Assembly: GCA_038249195.1 (NCBI GenBank)
Contig: JBBRWM010000010.1
Span: forward strand, 18,779 to 82,778
Reading direction: 5' to 3'
DNA: 64,000 bases
Source of the DNA: JAOUEA01 sp038249195
GTDB lineage: Bacteria > Actinomycetota > UBA4738 > HRBIN12
Shown here: positions 44,668 to 53,354 of the stretch, one piece after another
Position numbering within the stretch: the stretch's first letter is position 1
Layout: every line of letters starts with the position of its first letter
Translations under genes and position numbers: made by a program
The notes under the pieces: model-generated
Database searches by the model: none
What the model was told of the DNA's origin: nothing
Seen by the model: only the letters and a program-made list of their open reading frames with translations

Positions 44668-45078
44668 ATGGAACGCGGACGTGGAGATGCGGGCTTCACC
44701 ATGATGGCGGGCGTGCTCTTCGCGCTCGTCGCGCTCGCCGTGATGCTCTCGGTCAAGCTCGTGCGCGCGCCGTCGGGCACCGCGCTTCCGCTGCTGAGCC
44801 TGCCCAGCAGCGAACCGTGTCCGGACGGCGTCGAGGCCACCGAGTGCTATTCCAGCACCGTCACCAACGCCGGGTCGAGTGCGGGCCAGATCGTGTGCAA
44901 CGTGTTCCCCGCCACGGGCTCGACCGCAGTCTTCGGCAACCGCACGAGCGTGTACGCCACGCCGGCCGACGCTCCCGTCGAGGCCAACGGCTCGTTCACG
45001 CTCACGGTGCTCGTGACGGCGGAGGACAACAAGCAGGCCCAGGGCACGCCCACCGTGGCCTGCGGGGGCGCGCAGTAG
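44668..45078 (+). CDS. Membrane-anchored hypothetical protein
   Basis: The 136-residue protein has one N-terminal helix (GFTMMAGVLFALVALAVMLSVKLV) followed by a Ser/Thr-rich extracytoplasmic domain with four to five Cys (EPCPDGVEATECYSS, QIVCNVF, VACGGAQ) that could form disulfides. The DAGFT junction looks superficially like a prepilin site but the usual Glu at +5 is missing. No function is assigned. It is followed by the convergent phzF gene. Confidence 0.65.
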   Translation: MERGRGDAGFTMMAGVLFALVALAVMLSVKLVRAPSGTALPLLSLPSSEPCPDGVEATECYSSTVTNAGSSAGQIVCNVFPATGSTAVFGNRTSVYATPADAPVEANGSFTLTVLVTAEDNKQAQGTPTVACGGAQ

Positions 45079-45095
45079 AGGGACCCGGCGTTCGG

Positions 45096-45959
45096 TCAGA
45101 CCTCGAAGGCACCGTCGCCCATCATCCGGACGCCTCCGCCCACGCGGATCGTCCACGAGTCCTCGGCGGGCTCCGTCTGCACGTGCAGAAAGCTCGGCCG
45201 GTTCACCGCCTCACCCTGGGCGACCGTCACGCGGCCCGGCATGGCCGCCAAACCGTGCGTCGAGAGATACGCGCCCAACGGACCCGCGGCTGATCCCGTC
45301 GCGGGATCCTCGCCGATGCTGGGGAACCGGTCGAACATCCGCGCCATGACGTCGTGGTCGCCGCGCACGGCGAACAGGTACAGCGATTCGGCATCCTCGG
45401 CGTCCGCGCACACCGGTCCGCAGAGCCGATCGACCCGCTCCGCGCGCCGCAAAGCCGACTCGTCGCGGACCGGAACCATCAGGTGAGGTATGCCCGTGCT
45501 CACGGAAACGATCGGCAGGTCATCCGCGAGATCCTCCGGCTCCAGCCCCGCCGCGCGAGCGACCCCCGCGCGATCGGCGACCTCTCGGCCGAACACCGGC
45601 GGCAACATCTGCATCCAGGCGGACGCCGCTCGCACGTCGACCTCGACGGGCACCTCGCCCGCGCCGCAGGTCTGCACAGGCGATGGACCGCACCTTCCCT
45701 CGGACACCAGCGCGAACGCGGTTCCGAGGGTTGGATGACCCGCGAAGGGCAGCTCTTTGTCGGGGGTGAAGATGCGGACGTCGTAGCCGTCGGGTCGCAC
45801 CGCCGTCACGAACGTGGTCTCCGAGAAGTTGATCTCCCGGGTGATGGAGAGCAGTAGGTCATCGCCGAAGCCCGCCGGCGTCTCGGGGATCACACACAAC
45901 TGGTTCCCCGCGAACGTGACATCCGTGAAGACGTCCAACAAACGGAACGCGATCCTCAT
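45096..45959 (-). CDS. PhzF-family isomerase/epimerase
   Basis: The 287-residue protein has the PhzF two-lobe signature: FRLLDVFTDVTFAGNQLCVI, the catalytic Glu in INFSETTFVT, RIFTPDKELPFAGHPTLGTAFAL, and SIGEDPATGSAAGPLGAYL in the second lobe. PhzF enzymes carry out proton shifts in phenazine and other pathways. With no phenazine genes nearby, the substrate is unknown. Confidence 0.88.
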   Translation of the reverse strand: MRIAFRLLDVFTDVTFAGNQLCVIPETPAGFGDDLLLSITREINFSETTFVTAVRPDGYDVRIFTPDKELPFAGHPTLGTAFALVSEGRCGPSPVQTCGAGEVPVEVDVRAASAWMQMLPPVFGREVADRAGVARAAGLEPEDLADDLPIVSVSTGIPHLMVPVRDESALRRAERVDRLCGPVCADAEDAESLYLFAVRGDHDVMARMFDRFPSIGEDPATGSAAGPLGAYLSTHGLAAMPGRVTVAQGEAVNRPSFLHVQTEPAEDSWTIRVGGGVRMMGDGAFEV

Positions 45960-46005
45960 GCCGGCAGTATCGCAGCCACCTCATCGGCTACCCTGGGGCC
46001 GACGC

Positions 46006-46076
46006 GCGGGTGTAACTCAATGGCAGAGTTCCAGCCTTCCAAGCTGGCTATGGGGGTTCGATTCCCCTCACCCGCT
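46006..46076 (+). tRNA. tRNA-Gly (anticodon UCC), integration site
   Basis: The cloverleaf has acceptor GCGGGTG/CACCCGC, anticodon stem CCAGC/GCTGG with loop CTTCCAA (anticodon TCC), and a T-arm of five pairs around TTCGATT. CCA is not encoded. Its 3' half from 46035 is repeated at 59347-59389, which marks it as the attachment site of the integrated element. The T-stem pair 46053-46067 is G-C here and C-G in the right copy. Confidence 0.95.
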
Positions 46077-46077
46077 C
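46035..46077 (+). repeat. attL: left attachment repeat inside tRNA-Gly
   Basis: The 43 bp run from the anticodon loop (CCTTCCAAG) to the end of the tRNA. They match 59347-59389 at 41 of 43 positions. Both mismatches lie in the T-stem and pair with each other. Confidence 0.92.
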
Positions 46078-46475
46078 CGAAGCTCAGGGCCTGTTTCCGC
46101 AGGTCAGTGCACGTAGGGGCCTCTGGCCGGACCCCCGTGTCTCCCCGACGTTACCCGCCGTTTCGCACCGTTTACCGGCCTGGAACCGGCCTGGCACCCC
46201 GGGCTCATCGGATCACGTCTCGGTCCGTCGCGCAGCCCGTGCTGCGCATCTCGCCGGCGTGGACGTCCTTCGCGGGTGCTGATACCCGGGAGCGCGGTTG
46301 CGAGGCGCAGCGACGCTCACACGGGCAAATTCGGCAACGGCACGCGCCGACGTACGTTGCCGTGTCGTGCGCTCTGCAGCTATCGGGTCGTCGTGCTCGA
46401 TCACGACGCGTTGCATTGCAGGCCGCCGCCGGAACGTCGGCCCGGTGTGCAGGGCGACGTGGTGTTTAGACTGAA
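46078..46475. other. Non-coding left end of the element
   Basis: About 400 bp between the tRNA and the first convincing gene. Open frames here are short and Arg-rich on both strands and have no good ribosome binding site. I see no gene, and nothing else beyond the attachment arm that must lie here. Confidence 0.5.
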
Positions 46476-46682
46476 CTACCGAAGCCCTTCCCAGGTCCAC
46501 TCGACGTAAGACCAGGCCTCGCCGGTGTGGGAATTCCGACCGACCCGATACAGCGGCTTGCTCTGGCAGTTGGGGACTCCGAGCTTCTGAGCGGCTTTGC
46601 GTGCGAGCGCGATCTGCTCGTCCTTCGTCGCTGGCGTCTCCGGGTCGTCACGAGCGAAGCGCACGACATACTTGTGCTCCAT
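46476..46682 (-). CDS. Hypothetical 68-residue protein
   Basis: The product begins MEHKYVVRFARDDPETPATK and ends in GEAWSYVEWTWEGLR. The composition is normal and rich in aromatic residues, which supports a real gene. No domain is recognised. It is the leftmost gene of the element and lies 9 bp after the preceding small gene on the minus strand. Confidence 0.6.
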   Translation of the reverse strand: MEHKYVVRFARDDPETPATKDEQIALARKAAQKLGVPNCQSKPLYRVGRNSHTGEAWSYVEWTWEGLR

Positions 46683-47106
46683 GCGGGAAGGTTAGCCGGC
46701 GTCCTCCTCGAAAGGGCCCCCGGGCCTTGGGCGTGCGCTCCCCCGGTCCGTGTGTTCCGAAAGAGGCTCCTCGATGTGGCGCAGTTCCTCGCCGGTCTCC
46801 TGATCGACCACGCGCTCGTAGTAGATGTTTCCCCGGCGGTCGATGATCCGATGCTTGCCGACCCAGTGCCCCAACTCCGCCGACATCTCCTGGGTTCGGG
46901 CGCTCTCCACGTGGTTCTTCCTCCGGCCGGATCGACCGGGCGTCATCTGCCGCATCTCGATCCGATATCGAGCGTTGTAACTGGCCCTCGCCGCAACGCG
47001 GACACACGTTCGGACGACCTTCGTAAGGGCCGACGTTAAGCCCGCACATCATGCACACGAACGTGTCCTCATCCGGCCCACCATGGTAGCTGCCTCCACT
47101 GACCAT
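46648..47106 (-). CDS. Zinc-ribbon protein (N-terminal part convincing)
   Basis: From ATG 47106 the product reads VSGGSYHGGPDEDTFVCMMCG, then a second pair CPRCGEGQ: a two-CxxC zinc ribbon. After about residue 43 the frame turns Arg/Pro-rich and overlaps the better-looking frame of the 46692-46955 gene. So only 46980-47106 is well supported as coding in this frame. A single-base slip is the simplest explanation. Confidence 0.4.
   Translation of the reverse strand: MVSGGSYHGGPDEDTFVCMMCGLNVGPYEGRPNVCPRCGEGQLQRSISDRDAADDARSIRPEEEPRGERPNPGDVGGVGALGRQASDHRPPGKHLLRARGRSGDRRGTAPHRGASFGTHGPGERTPKARGPFRGGRRLTFPHGAQVCRALRS
46692..46955 (-). CDS. Hypothetical protein, possible C-terminal part of a frameshifted zinc-ribbon protein
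   Basis: The 87-residue frame includes ELGHWVGKHRIIDRRGNIYY and then ERVVDQETGEELRHIEEPLSEH, a well-formed sequence. The frame is open further upstream as YNARYRIE before the first Met. Removing one T near 46983 would join it to the zinc ribbon encoded just upstream (CPRCGEGQ then YNARYRIEMRQM). It may be a separate gene or the second part of a frameshifted one. Confidence 0.55.
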   Translation of the reverse strand: MRQMTPGRSGRRKNHVESARTQEMSAELGHWVGKHRIIDRRGNIYYERVVDQETGEELRHIEEPLSEHTDRGSARPRPGGPFEEDAG

Positions 47107-47209
47107 CTGGACCTTTCGTCGCCTTAGGCCCCCCCTCAAGCTGTCGGTGAGGGAGTCTTCCGAAATCGTTTCGCAGGACGAGCAGGGCGGGGCCTCGGAG
47201 CGCACCGTT

Positions 47210-47449
47210 TCAGGCCGCCCGACGTCGCCGGCGGAACGCTCGCGATCGGCAGGTGCCGCTGCAGTACGTGCCGGCGCCGACAACGAACTGCCCGCAGACG
47301 GTGCACGGGTGCGGCTCGGCTCGGGCCCGCCGTCGCGCGTCGCGCTCAGCCAGCAGATCGAGCTGGCAGGGTTCGCACGGTCCCACGGTCCCGACGACCA
47401 GGGCGAACGTTACGCCGCAGCGCGGGCACCTCGGAGGTTCGCGAGCCAT
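47210..47449 (-). CDS. Small protein with multiple CxxC zinc motifs
   Basis: The 79-residue product from ATG 47449 has CPRCGVTFALV, CEPCQLDLLAERDARRR, CTVCGQFVVG and YCSGTCRSRAFRRRRR. There are four Cys pairs, so two zinc sites are likely, and a basic C-terminus that could touch DNA or RNA. It is one of several small zinc proteins in the element, divergent from the gene at 47558. Confidence 0.6.
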   Translation of the reverse strand: MAREPPRCPRCGVTFALVVGTVGPCEPCQLDLLAERDARRRARAEPHPCTVCGQFVVGAGTYCSGTCRSRAFRRRRRAA

Positions 47450-47557
47450 CGGCCGATGCTCGCACGAATCGGAGTAGCCCGGCCGCAACCTGCTCAGCGC
47501 CACGAGCGTAGGACGGCGCTATTGTTCGGCCGCGTCGCACGTTAAGGTCACGCCACG

Positions 47558-48079
47558 ATGTGGGACCATCCGGTTTTCACCACCCTGCTGGCCGTCGTCG
47601 TTGGCGCCGTCACCGGCGCCGCTGGCACGTACTGGAGCCAGAGCGTCCTGGCAAAGCGGACCCGGAGGGCGAACTGGTCTGACCACTCGGCAAGCGCGCT
47701 CGCCGACGTCAACATGCTCCTTACCGACATGAAGCCCGACTCCCTACTGTCGACCTATCCTCACGAGCCCGTGGTCAACGACACAGAGAGCCGTCGTATC
47801 AGCGTCGCGATAAAGGCAGTTGAGAACGCTGAGCGCGCGGCCCAGGTGAGGCGAGAGGTTGCCGTTCTGGCGGCAGGGCATCCGGACTCTCAAGTCCGTG
47901 AGGACGCGGAGACGCTGGAGGCTAGGATCGCGGAAGCTTTCGAGGGCATGGGTCGCCTACTCGATGAACTCCGCGAGGAGGGGGGAGAGGCCTCCGAATC
48001 AAGCATCCGCGAGGCCCGTCGCGTTTGGGATGCGGCGCAGGAAGGAAGGCGCTCGATAACCAGGCGCCTGCACCAGTAG
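47558..48079 (+). CDS. Hypothetical protein with N-terminal membrane helix
   Basis: The 173-residue product begins MWDHPVFTTLLAVVVGAVTGAAGTYW, one membrane helix. A helical cytoplasmic domain follows (RISVAIKAVENAERAAQVRREVAVLAAG, DAETLEARIAEAFEGMGRLLDELREEGGEASE). No family is recognised. It is the only plus-strand gene in the left part of the element. Confidence 0.65.
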   Translation: MWDHPVFTTLLAVVVGAVTGAAGTYWSQSVLAKRTRRANWSDHSASALADVNMLLTDMKPDSLLSTYPHEPVVNDTESRRISVAIKAVENAERAAQVRREVAVLAAGHPDSQVREDAETLEARIAEAFEGMGRLLDELREEGGEASESSIREARRVWDAAQEGRRSITRRLHQ

Positions 48080-48135
48080 CCCACGGCAGTCCGCCGCCCT
48101 TCATGTAGCCCACGGCAGCTCCGCCGACCCTCATG
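48077..48135 (+). repeat. Tandem direct repeat of about 29 bp
   Basis: Two copies lie head to tail, 48077-48105 and 48106-48135. Each starts TAGCCCACGGCAG and ends in CTTCATG or CCTCATG, with a few differences. The first begins at the stop codon of the 47558 gene. No function is evident. Confidence 0.7.
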
Positions 48136-48224
48136 ACGCAACGCGCCTTTACAACAGGGCCTTTTGCGACGGTGCACCCTGTCGCTCGGCCCGCTTCCAA
48201 AAAATGGAGGCAATCCTGGGTGAG

Positions 48225-49157
48225 CTACCCCAGCTCCTCTGCAAAGAAGTCTTCGTCGATCTCCTGCACCGCGAAGGTCTCGCGCGTCGATACCCCCACG
48301 CCGAATCGGAGCATGAGATCGGCGAGCCTCTCACCGTCGATCAGCACGACCTTGAAGTTCTTGACCTCCTTGGCCACGTAGGTCTCGGCATCTGGGCTGA
48401 AATGGCTTGAAGTGATGAACACACCCTTCTTCGCGCCACGACCCTCGAGAGCCCCGACGAAGCCATTCACCTCGGGTCGTCCCACGCTCCCCTCAGCCCT
48501 TCGCTTCGCCTGAACGTAAACCTGGTCAAGGCCCAACCGATCTTCATTGATCACGCCGTCCACGCCTCCATCACGGCTTTTCCCTAGGTGCTCGCTCGCT
48601 TCCTCCTCGGAGCCGCCGTATCCCATCGCTACCAGGACACGCAGAACCAGATGCTCGAAGAACGTCGGATCGCACGTCCTGATTCGTTCTAGCAAGACCG
48701 CTATTAGCTCGTCGCGATGGTCGGCGTGCGCCTCCGCGAGCCGCTCGGTCGGTGACTTGTCATCGTCTAGACCAGCGGCAGCGGTGGCAACCTCCGCCTG
48801 CTTTTCCTTGCCTTTCCTGCCCTTCCGGAACGCGACCAGCTCAGGGAACTGACTGAGCACCTTCCCGTCGATCACATCTGGATTCTCAGCGAGGAGCTTC
48901 GTGCCTCGTGGCGTGATCCGGTAGTTGGCTCGGACGACTCGCTCGATGGCACCCGCGTGCTGGAGGTGAACGTATGCCCATGCAACACGGTTGTCGAAGA
49001 GCTTCCCCGTCCCGCTGGGGAGAAGCTCGGTTCGCTCTTCGGGCGTCACGTCGAACCGCCTCGCGATCTCATCACGAAGCCAGACGGTGTCCCGTACTGA
49101 CCCATCCGAGAGCGCGTCAAGCATCGGACGCATGATGTCGTTGAAGTGCGGAATCAT
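48225..49157 (-). CDS. Mrr-like restriction endonuclease
   Basis: The 310-residue protein has an N-terminal winged-helix Mrr_N domain (HFNDIMRPMLDALSDGSVR to ANYRITPRGTKLLAENP) and a C-terminal PD-(D/E)xK nuclease domain: FFEHLVLRVLVAMGYGG, SRDGGVDGVINEDRLGLD and YVQAKR, where the Asp, the second acid and the Gln-x-Lys form the active site. Mrr enzymes cut methylated DNA (type IV restriction). It is the last gene of the restriction cassette and overlaps the small upstream frame by 4 nt. Confidence 0.88.
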   Translation of the reverse strand: MIPHFNDIMRPMLDALSDGSVRDTVWLRDEIARRFDVTPEERTELLPSGTGKLFDNRVAWAYVHLQHAGAIERVVRANYRITPRGTKLLAENPDVIDGKVLSQFPELVAFRKGRKGKEKQAEVATAAAGLDDDKSPTERLAEAHADHRDELIAVLLERIRTCDPTFFEHLVLRVLVAMGYGGSEEEASEHLGKSRDGGVDGVINEDRLGLDQVYVQAKRRAEGSVGRPEVNGFVGALEGRGAKKGVFITSSHFSPDAETYVAKEVKNFKVVLIDGERLADLMLRFGVGVSTRETFAVQEIDEDFFAEELG

Positions 49158-49303
49158 GCGACGGAGCCTACCCGTGCCGCTGAATCGCCGCTGCCGACGC
49201 GGAGTCGTCTCAGCCGCTCGTCGAGCACCTCGTCGCGCAAGTTCCCGAGCTCGCGCCGAATCGACCGGCGGCGTCTAGGCGTGCTGTCCGGCGTCAAGCT
49301 CAC
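49154..49303 (-). CDS. Possible 49-residue coupling protein between helicase and mrr genes
   Basis: From a GTG inside the helicase 3' end the frame reads SLTPDSTPRRRRSIRRELGN and then LRDEVLDERLRRLRVGSG. It ends in an ATGA overlap with the mrr start. It overlaps the helicase gene by 29 nt. The product is charged and helical. It fills an otherwise empty 117-bp gap, but it could be chance. Confidence 0.35.
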   Translation of the reverse strand: MSLTPDSTPRRRRSIRRELGNLRDEVLDERLRRLRVGSGDSAARVGSVA

Positions 49304-51800
49304 CTGAGTCAACGCTGCGATCCCAGAGTCCAACCTTAGCGTCCGGTTGCTCGGGAGCTGCAACATCAGCGTAGTGGAGGCTGGGATTCTCAAAGGACTT
49401 GAACTGGTAAATCGCGGCGTCCATGTGCTGGGCGTTGAATAGGCCCAACTCGCTAAGCAACTTAAAGTCGTCGACGGTCAGCCCAGTCACCCGCTCAAAC
49501 AAGAGGGAGTCGAGTGACTCGATGACATGCTTCAGGGCCTCCTCGCGGAAGTCCGTGGCGTACATGAATACTGGAATCTTGGCCAGGAACTTCTGAAGCT
49601 TCTCCCGAATCTCCTTGCGCTGCTTGGCCGTCTCGGCCTGCTGCTTCTTCTGACTCGGGTCGAGCTCCCCTCCCTGCTCACGCTTCGCCTTCTTCAATAG
49701 TTTCGTGGAGGTCACGACCTGCTCGCCGTTGTTCACGAGCGCCCGGAAATCCTCGATCTGCTCCAGGGTCTCCAACAGTCCGGGATGGGCAAGTACAGCG
49801 GCCAGAGTGCGCTCATTGACCTCGACCAACAGCGGAGAATTCCATCGTTGCGCCAGAGCCGTTGCACCTATGCCCGCTGTCGCCCAGTCGAGGACGTCCG
49901 ATGCGTCTAGCTGAGACATCGCTCCGCCAGCGAAACCATAGATAGGCAGGTAGTTGAGCAACTGGCCGATGACTTCCGACGGCGTAGCCTCCCCTGAGCT
50001 GGCGAGGCGGATGCCGTACTCGGCCACGAGGGAGAGTGCTCGGTTCGGGTCGAATTCGAACACGTAGCAAGTGTTCTTCCGAACATCCAGGTTGCCCTCA
50101 GCGTCCCGGTAGGCCCACGGCGACTGAACCCGGAAGGCGGCTTGGAAGTACGATTCGGGCGATCTCAGCGACCGCAACATGAAGATGGCGCCCCACTCTC
50201 TTACAGTCACGCCGGTCATCAGCTTCCCGCACGAGAGCGTGATCGAACCTGTCCCCCCGGTCTTCGTCGCGTTGCCGATCGCGGCCTCGACCGGAGGCTT
50301 GGCCGCAGCACCTTGGGGGGTCTTGGCGCCGGCGGCGACCACAACCTCGAAGGCGGCGAAGAAGGGGTCCGAGTTCAACATGTCGCGCATCGCGAAGCAC
50401 GAGGCCACGTCTGGCAGGTACCAGACGGAGTGCCGCACCGCTTCCTTGAAATCAGTGGACTCGTAGGGGAAGGGCGGCTTCTGCCCGGCGACGATGAGCA
50501 ACTTCATCTGGTCGGCCAGTTTCCCTCTAAGCATGGCTAGGAACTCCGACACCTCGGTTGGGTCGTTGAAGGCGAATGCGCCGGGTCCGGTGGCACTGCT
50601 GCCCGGGTTCGTCTTCTGGGCCTTGAAGAACTCGTTGAGCGAGAAGCCGTTGAATTCGGCGTCGTCCGCCCAGGCGGTTGCCCCCTCGCCCATCTCGTAG
50701 GCGTACATCTCCATTCGCGGGAGCTCGGCGTACGGGTTCGGCGCGTCGCTCTCCCACCCTTCCTTCTCCGCCTGTTCGTCTACGTAGGTCCAGTTGAAGA
50801 TGGCGTCCTCGGTGAACTCGCCGTTGGTGATCGCCCGGAACGGCGTGCCCGACAAGTACAGGAAGTGGGCACCGTTCAAACCAAGGTCTTCGTCAGTCAC
50901 CCAGTCGTCGGGTTCCTCTTCCTCCGCGATGGCCTTATCAGTGGGGTCGTAGAGGTCGCGGGCTGATTCCCGCCATGCCCCGAAGTGGTACTCGTCGAGG
51001 ACTATGCAGTCCCAGTCGATCAGGTGAATCGTCTCGTTATGAGCCTTGATCTTCCCGGCGGACGTCTTGCCTTTGAGGTCCTGGAAGGAGGCGAACCAGG
51101 CGAGCGGGTCAGGTGTGCTCGCCAAGTGGTCCTGGTCGGTGATGTCGGTGTCGCGGTCGATGAACCGCCAGCCGTCGAAGTCGATGTGGGTTAGCAGGTC
51201 GTCGCGCCACTGGGTCTGCACGGCAGGCTTATAGGTCAGGATCAGGACGCGCTTCCAACCCATCTTGAGGGCCAGCTGGTAGGTCGTGAACGTCTTGCCG
51301 AAACGCATCTTGGCATTCCACAAGAACTTCGGAGCCTGATGACCGTCGGACGAGGGCTTGTGGTTGTCGAAGTAGGCGGAGGTAACTTCGACGGCCTTCC
51401 GCTGCTCGGGGCGCATGCAGAAAGACTCGGTGCGCTTCGGATCGAAGGTCTTGCTGGTCGCGACGGTGTTGATGGCCGCCTTAACCTCGTCCAGCGTGGC
51501 TTCGAACCACTCACCTCCGGGCCGCTTGATCCCTGCCGCCACCAGAGCGTGATGAACATCATGGTCAGTGAACTCGGTCCCGTTGTCGCGAACAGCTGGC
51601 TGATCGAGAAGAATCCTCACGCCCTCCAGGTTCGGATAGGCGGTGCCGAGCTGCTGCTTGATTCGCGCGCGAGCCGTGGACTTCGTCGTTTGCCCGACCT
51701 TGATGAGACCGGCGCCAGTGGTGTGCGTCTGCCCTACCGTGCGCTCCCACGGCTCCGCATCTCTACCGACAACGGTGTAGGCGTAGATTCGACTGGCCAT
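49275..51800 (-). CDS. GIY-YIG nuclease / SF2 helicase fusion (restriction subunit)
   Basis: The 841-residue protein starts with a GIY-YIG domain of the T5orf172 type (RIYAYTVVGRD, GLIKVGQTTKSTARARI, HHALVAAGIKRPGGEWFEA). From about residue 125 it is a superfamily 2 helicase: Walker A NAKMRFGKTFTTYQLA, Walker B CIVLDEYHFGAW, motif III LYLSGTPFRA and motif VI near SPESYFQAAFRVQSPW. A coiled coil (LLKKAKREQGGELDPSQKKQQ) follows. It would move along and cut unmodified DNA. It starts 12 nt after the NPPY methyltransferase gene and is the likely restriction partner. Confidence 0.85.
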   Translation of the reverse strand: MASRIYAYTVVGRDAEPWERTVGQTHTTGAGLIKVGQTTKSTARARIKQQLGTAYPNLEGVRILLDQPAVRDNGTEFTDHDVHHALVAAGIKRPGGEWFEATLDEVKAAINTVATSKTFDPKRTESFCMRPEQRKAVEVTSAYFDNHKPSSDGHQAPKFLWNAKMRFGKTFTTYQLALKMGWKRVLILTYKPAVQTQWRDDLLTHIDFDGWRFIDRDTDITDQDHLASTPDPLAWFASFQDLKGKTSAGKIKAHNETIHLIDWDCIVLDEYHFGAWRESARDLYDPTDKAIAEEEEPDDWVTDEDLGLNGAHFLYLSGTPFRAITNGEFTEDAIFNWTYVDEQAEKEGWESDAPNPYAELPRMEMYAYEMGEGATAWADDAEFNGFSLNEFFKAQKTNPGSSATGPGAFAFNDPTEVSEFLAMLRGKLADQMKLLIVAGQKPPFPYESTDFKEAVRHSVWYLPDVASCFAMRDMLNSDPFFAAFEVVVAAGAKTPQGAAAKPPVEAAIGNATKTGGTGSITLSCGKLMTGVTVREWGAIFMLRSLRSPESYFQAAFRVQSPWAYRDAEGNLDVRKNTCYVFEFDPNRALSLVAEYGIRLASSGEATPSEVIGQLLNYLPIYGFAGGAMSQLDASDVLDWATAGIGATALAQRWNSPLLVEVNERTLAAVLAHPGLLETLEQIEDFRALVNNGEQVVTSTKLLKKAKREQGGELDPSQKKQQAETAKQRKEIREKLQKFLAKIPVFMYATDFREEALKHVIESLDSLLFERVTGLTVDDFKLLSELGLFNAQHMDAAIYQFKSFENPSLHYADVAAPEQPDAKVGLWDRSVDSGELDAGQHA

Positions 51801-51812
51801 GTCGATCAGCCT

Positions 51813-53354
51813 TTACTGGGCGGGTGCAGGCATCTCCCTAACCTGAGACTCGATGAAGGCAACCTCGACGTCAGTGAGGCCGTACCGCTTAAAGAGAGTC
51901 TTGTCGGTCCACTCCCTGTCCATCGACAAGTCCGGGACGAATGCATAGACACGTCGGGCGGCATCCTGGGTGGACTTTCTCAGTGAGACCAGGAATCGAA
52001 CGAACCGGGTGCGGAGATATGTCGCGTACCTCTCCGCTTCCCCTTCGGTCGAGAACCGGCCCGCGACGAGATAGGTCTCGGTGCATGCGGTGTCGGGGCC
52101 AGCCACGATCGGTTGGCCCAGGAACTGCCTCTCCACAGCAGAGCTGGTTCCTTGAACTCGGCTCATCAGCACCTTCCAGTCGTCAATCCAGGACTCGTTA
52201 ATCTTGATGTCATCGCGGTCAATCCATGACTCTCGCTGAGAGCCATAAAGCTTGATCGGATTAGCGATCCCTTGGGCGGTTTCGGCTCCGTGGAAGTACG
52301 TCCGCAAACCGAACGGCTTCATCACGGAGACGCGTTGATCAAGGGTGGGTTCAGGAGACCCGTTTTGGAACCTACGCACTTTGTCGAGCACCGATACAGC
52401 CTCATTCCGTCGCACGAGCACGTCGTAGGCGTCGAGGTACCGCTTGACGGGCGGTCCGAGAGGCTCGCCGTCCCACATCGTCTGCACCGAGCAGGGACCG
52501 CTGTGCTCCCGATCCCACAGGAAGTAAGAGACCCCGCCGCGAATCTTCACGCCGGGAAACCCGTCGTACAGCTTTGGGTAGTCAACCAACGCTCGGAGGT
52601 GTCTATCGGCGAGCATCTGGCTGCGGAACTGTCCGAGACCCTTCCCACCCACGAACCAGCGGGACGGGGTAATCATCAGGACGTATCGCGGGTCAAGGTC
52701 GATAGCTGCTCGCACGAACCTTTGATAGATGGGGGTCGCGCTGGCATTGTGGCCGCCATCGTCGATTTGGTACGGCGGGTTGCCCACCACGACGTCGAAC
52801 TTCATGTCGCTCATCTCCTCAGTGGGATACGTCCCGTGGATAAACGAATACGCGTAGTTCTCTCGCTTGTTTCCGCGCTGCAGGCCCGCTGGCGCCCTGC
52901 AGACGTCACAGGATTTGGCCTTGCCATCCTTACCGAAGGCGTGCTCCGTTTGGATGAACGGGAGATTCCCGGCATGGTCGCTGAACTTGACGACGCTGTT
53001 CTTGCCGGAGGCATCTTGGGAGCAGTAGACCGTCCGCCTAGAGATGATTCCCGTCATCTCTGTGATCGAGGTTCCGTAAAGCATGTTGCGGAAGATGTGC
53101 TCCCGTCTCTTCTCGAAGTCAGGCTCCCAGCCTGCAAGACCTTCGAGAAGTCGGGACGCGCTCTCGCGAAGAAACACTCCCGACTTTGAGCAGGGGTCGA
53201 GCCACTTCAAGTCCGGGTTAGACCAGACCTCCCCTGGAAGGGTGTCTAGCATCGCCCGGGCCAGCTTCGGCGGAGTAGGCACCTCGTCATTCGAAAGCTG
53301 GGCCAAGCAGTCGAGGATGTCGGGGACATGCTGCTGGCGGAGCAGCAGCGACAT
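51813..53354 (-). CDS. Eco57I-type adenine-specific DNA methyltransferase
   Basis: The 513-residue protein has motif I as WLDPCSKSGVFLRES (residues 51-65) and the catalytic NPPY in VVVGNPPYQIDDGG (residues 192-195), which marks N6-adenine methylation. Two CxxC-type Cys (SCDVCRAP) lie between them. A target-recognition region follows. The ATG shares one base with the stop of the upstream methyltransferase-like gene (TGATG), so the two proteins are probably made together. It would protect the element's own DNA against the GIY-YIG/helicase protein. Confidence 0.87.
   Translation of the reverse strand: MSLLLRQQHVPDILDCLAQLSNDEVPTPPKLARAMLDTLPGEVWSNPDLKWLDPCSKSGVFLRESASRLLEGLAGWEPDFEKRREHIFRNMLYGTSITEMTGIISRRTVYCSQDASGKNSVVKFSDHAGNLPFIQTEHAFGKDGKAKSCDVCRAPAGLQRGNKRENYAYSFIHGTYPTEEMSDMKFDVVVGNPPYQIDDGGHNASATPIYQRFVRAAIDLDPRYVLMITPSRWFVGGKGLGQFRSQMLADRHLRALVDYPKLYDGFPGVKIRGGVSYFLWDREHSGPCSVQTMWDGEPLGPPVKRYLDAYDVLVRRNEAVSVLDKVRRFQNGSPEPTLDQRVSVMKPFGLRTYFHGAETAQGIANPIKLYGSQRESWIDRDDIKINESWIDDWKVLMSRVQGTSSAVERQFLGQPIVAGPDTACTETYLVAGRFSTEGEAERYATYLRTRFVRFLVSLRKSTQDAARRVYAFVPDLSMDREWTDKTLFKRYGLTDVEVAFIESQVREMPAPAQ

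Noticed and set aside
44668..45078. Type IV prepilin (GFTMM at the N-terminus)
   Set aside because: The Glu at position +5 is missing and no pilus genes are nearby. An ordinary membrane anchor is simpler.
46078..46475. Overlapping short frames at the left end of the element
   Set aside because: They are Arg-rich, lack start signals and show no domain. None is more convincing than the others.
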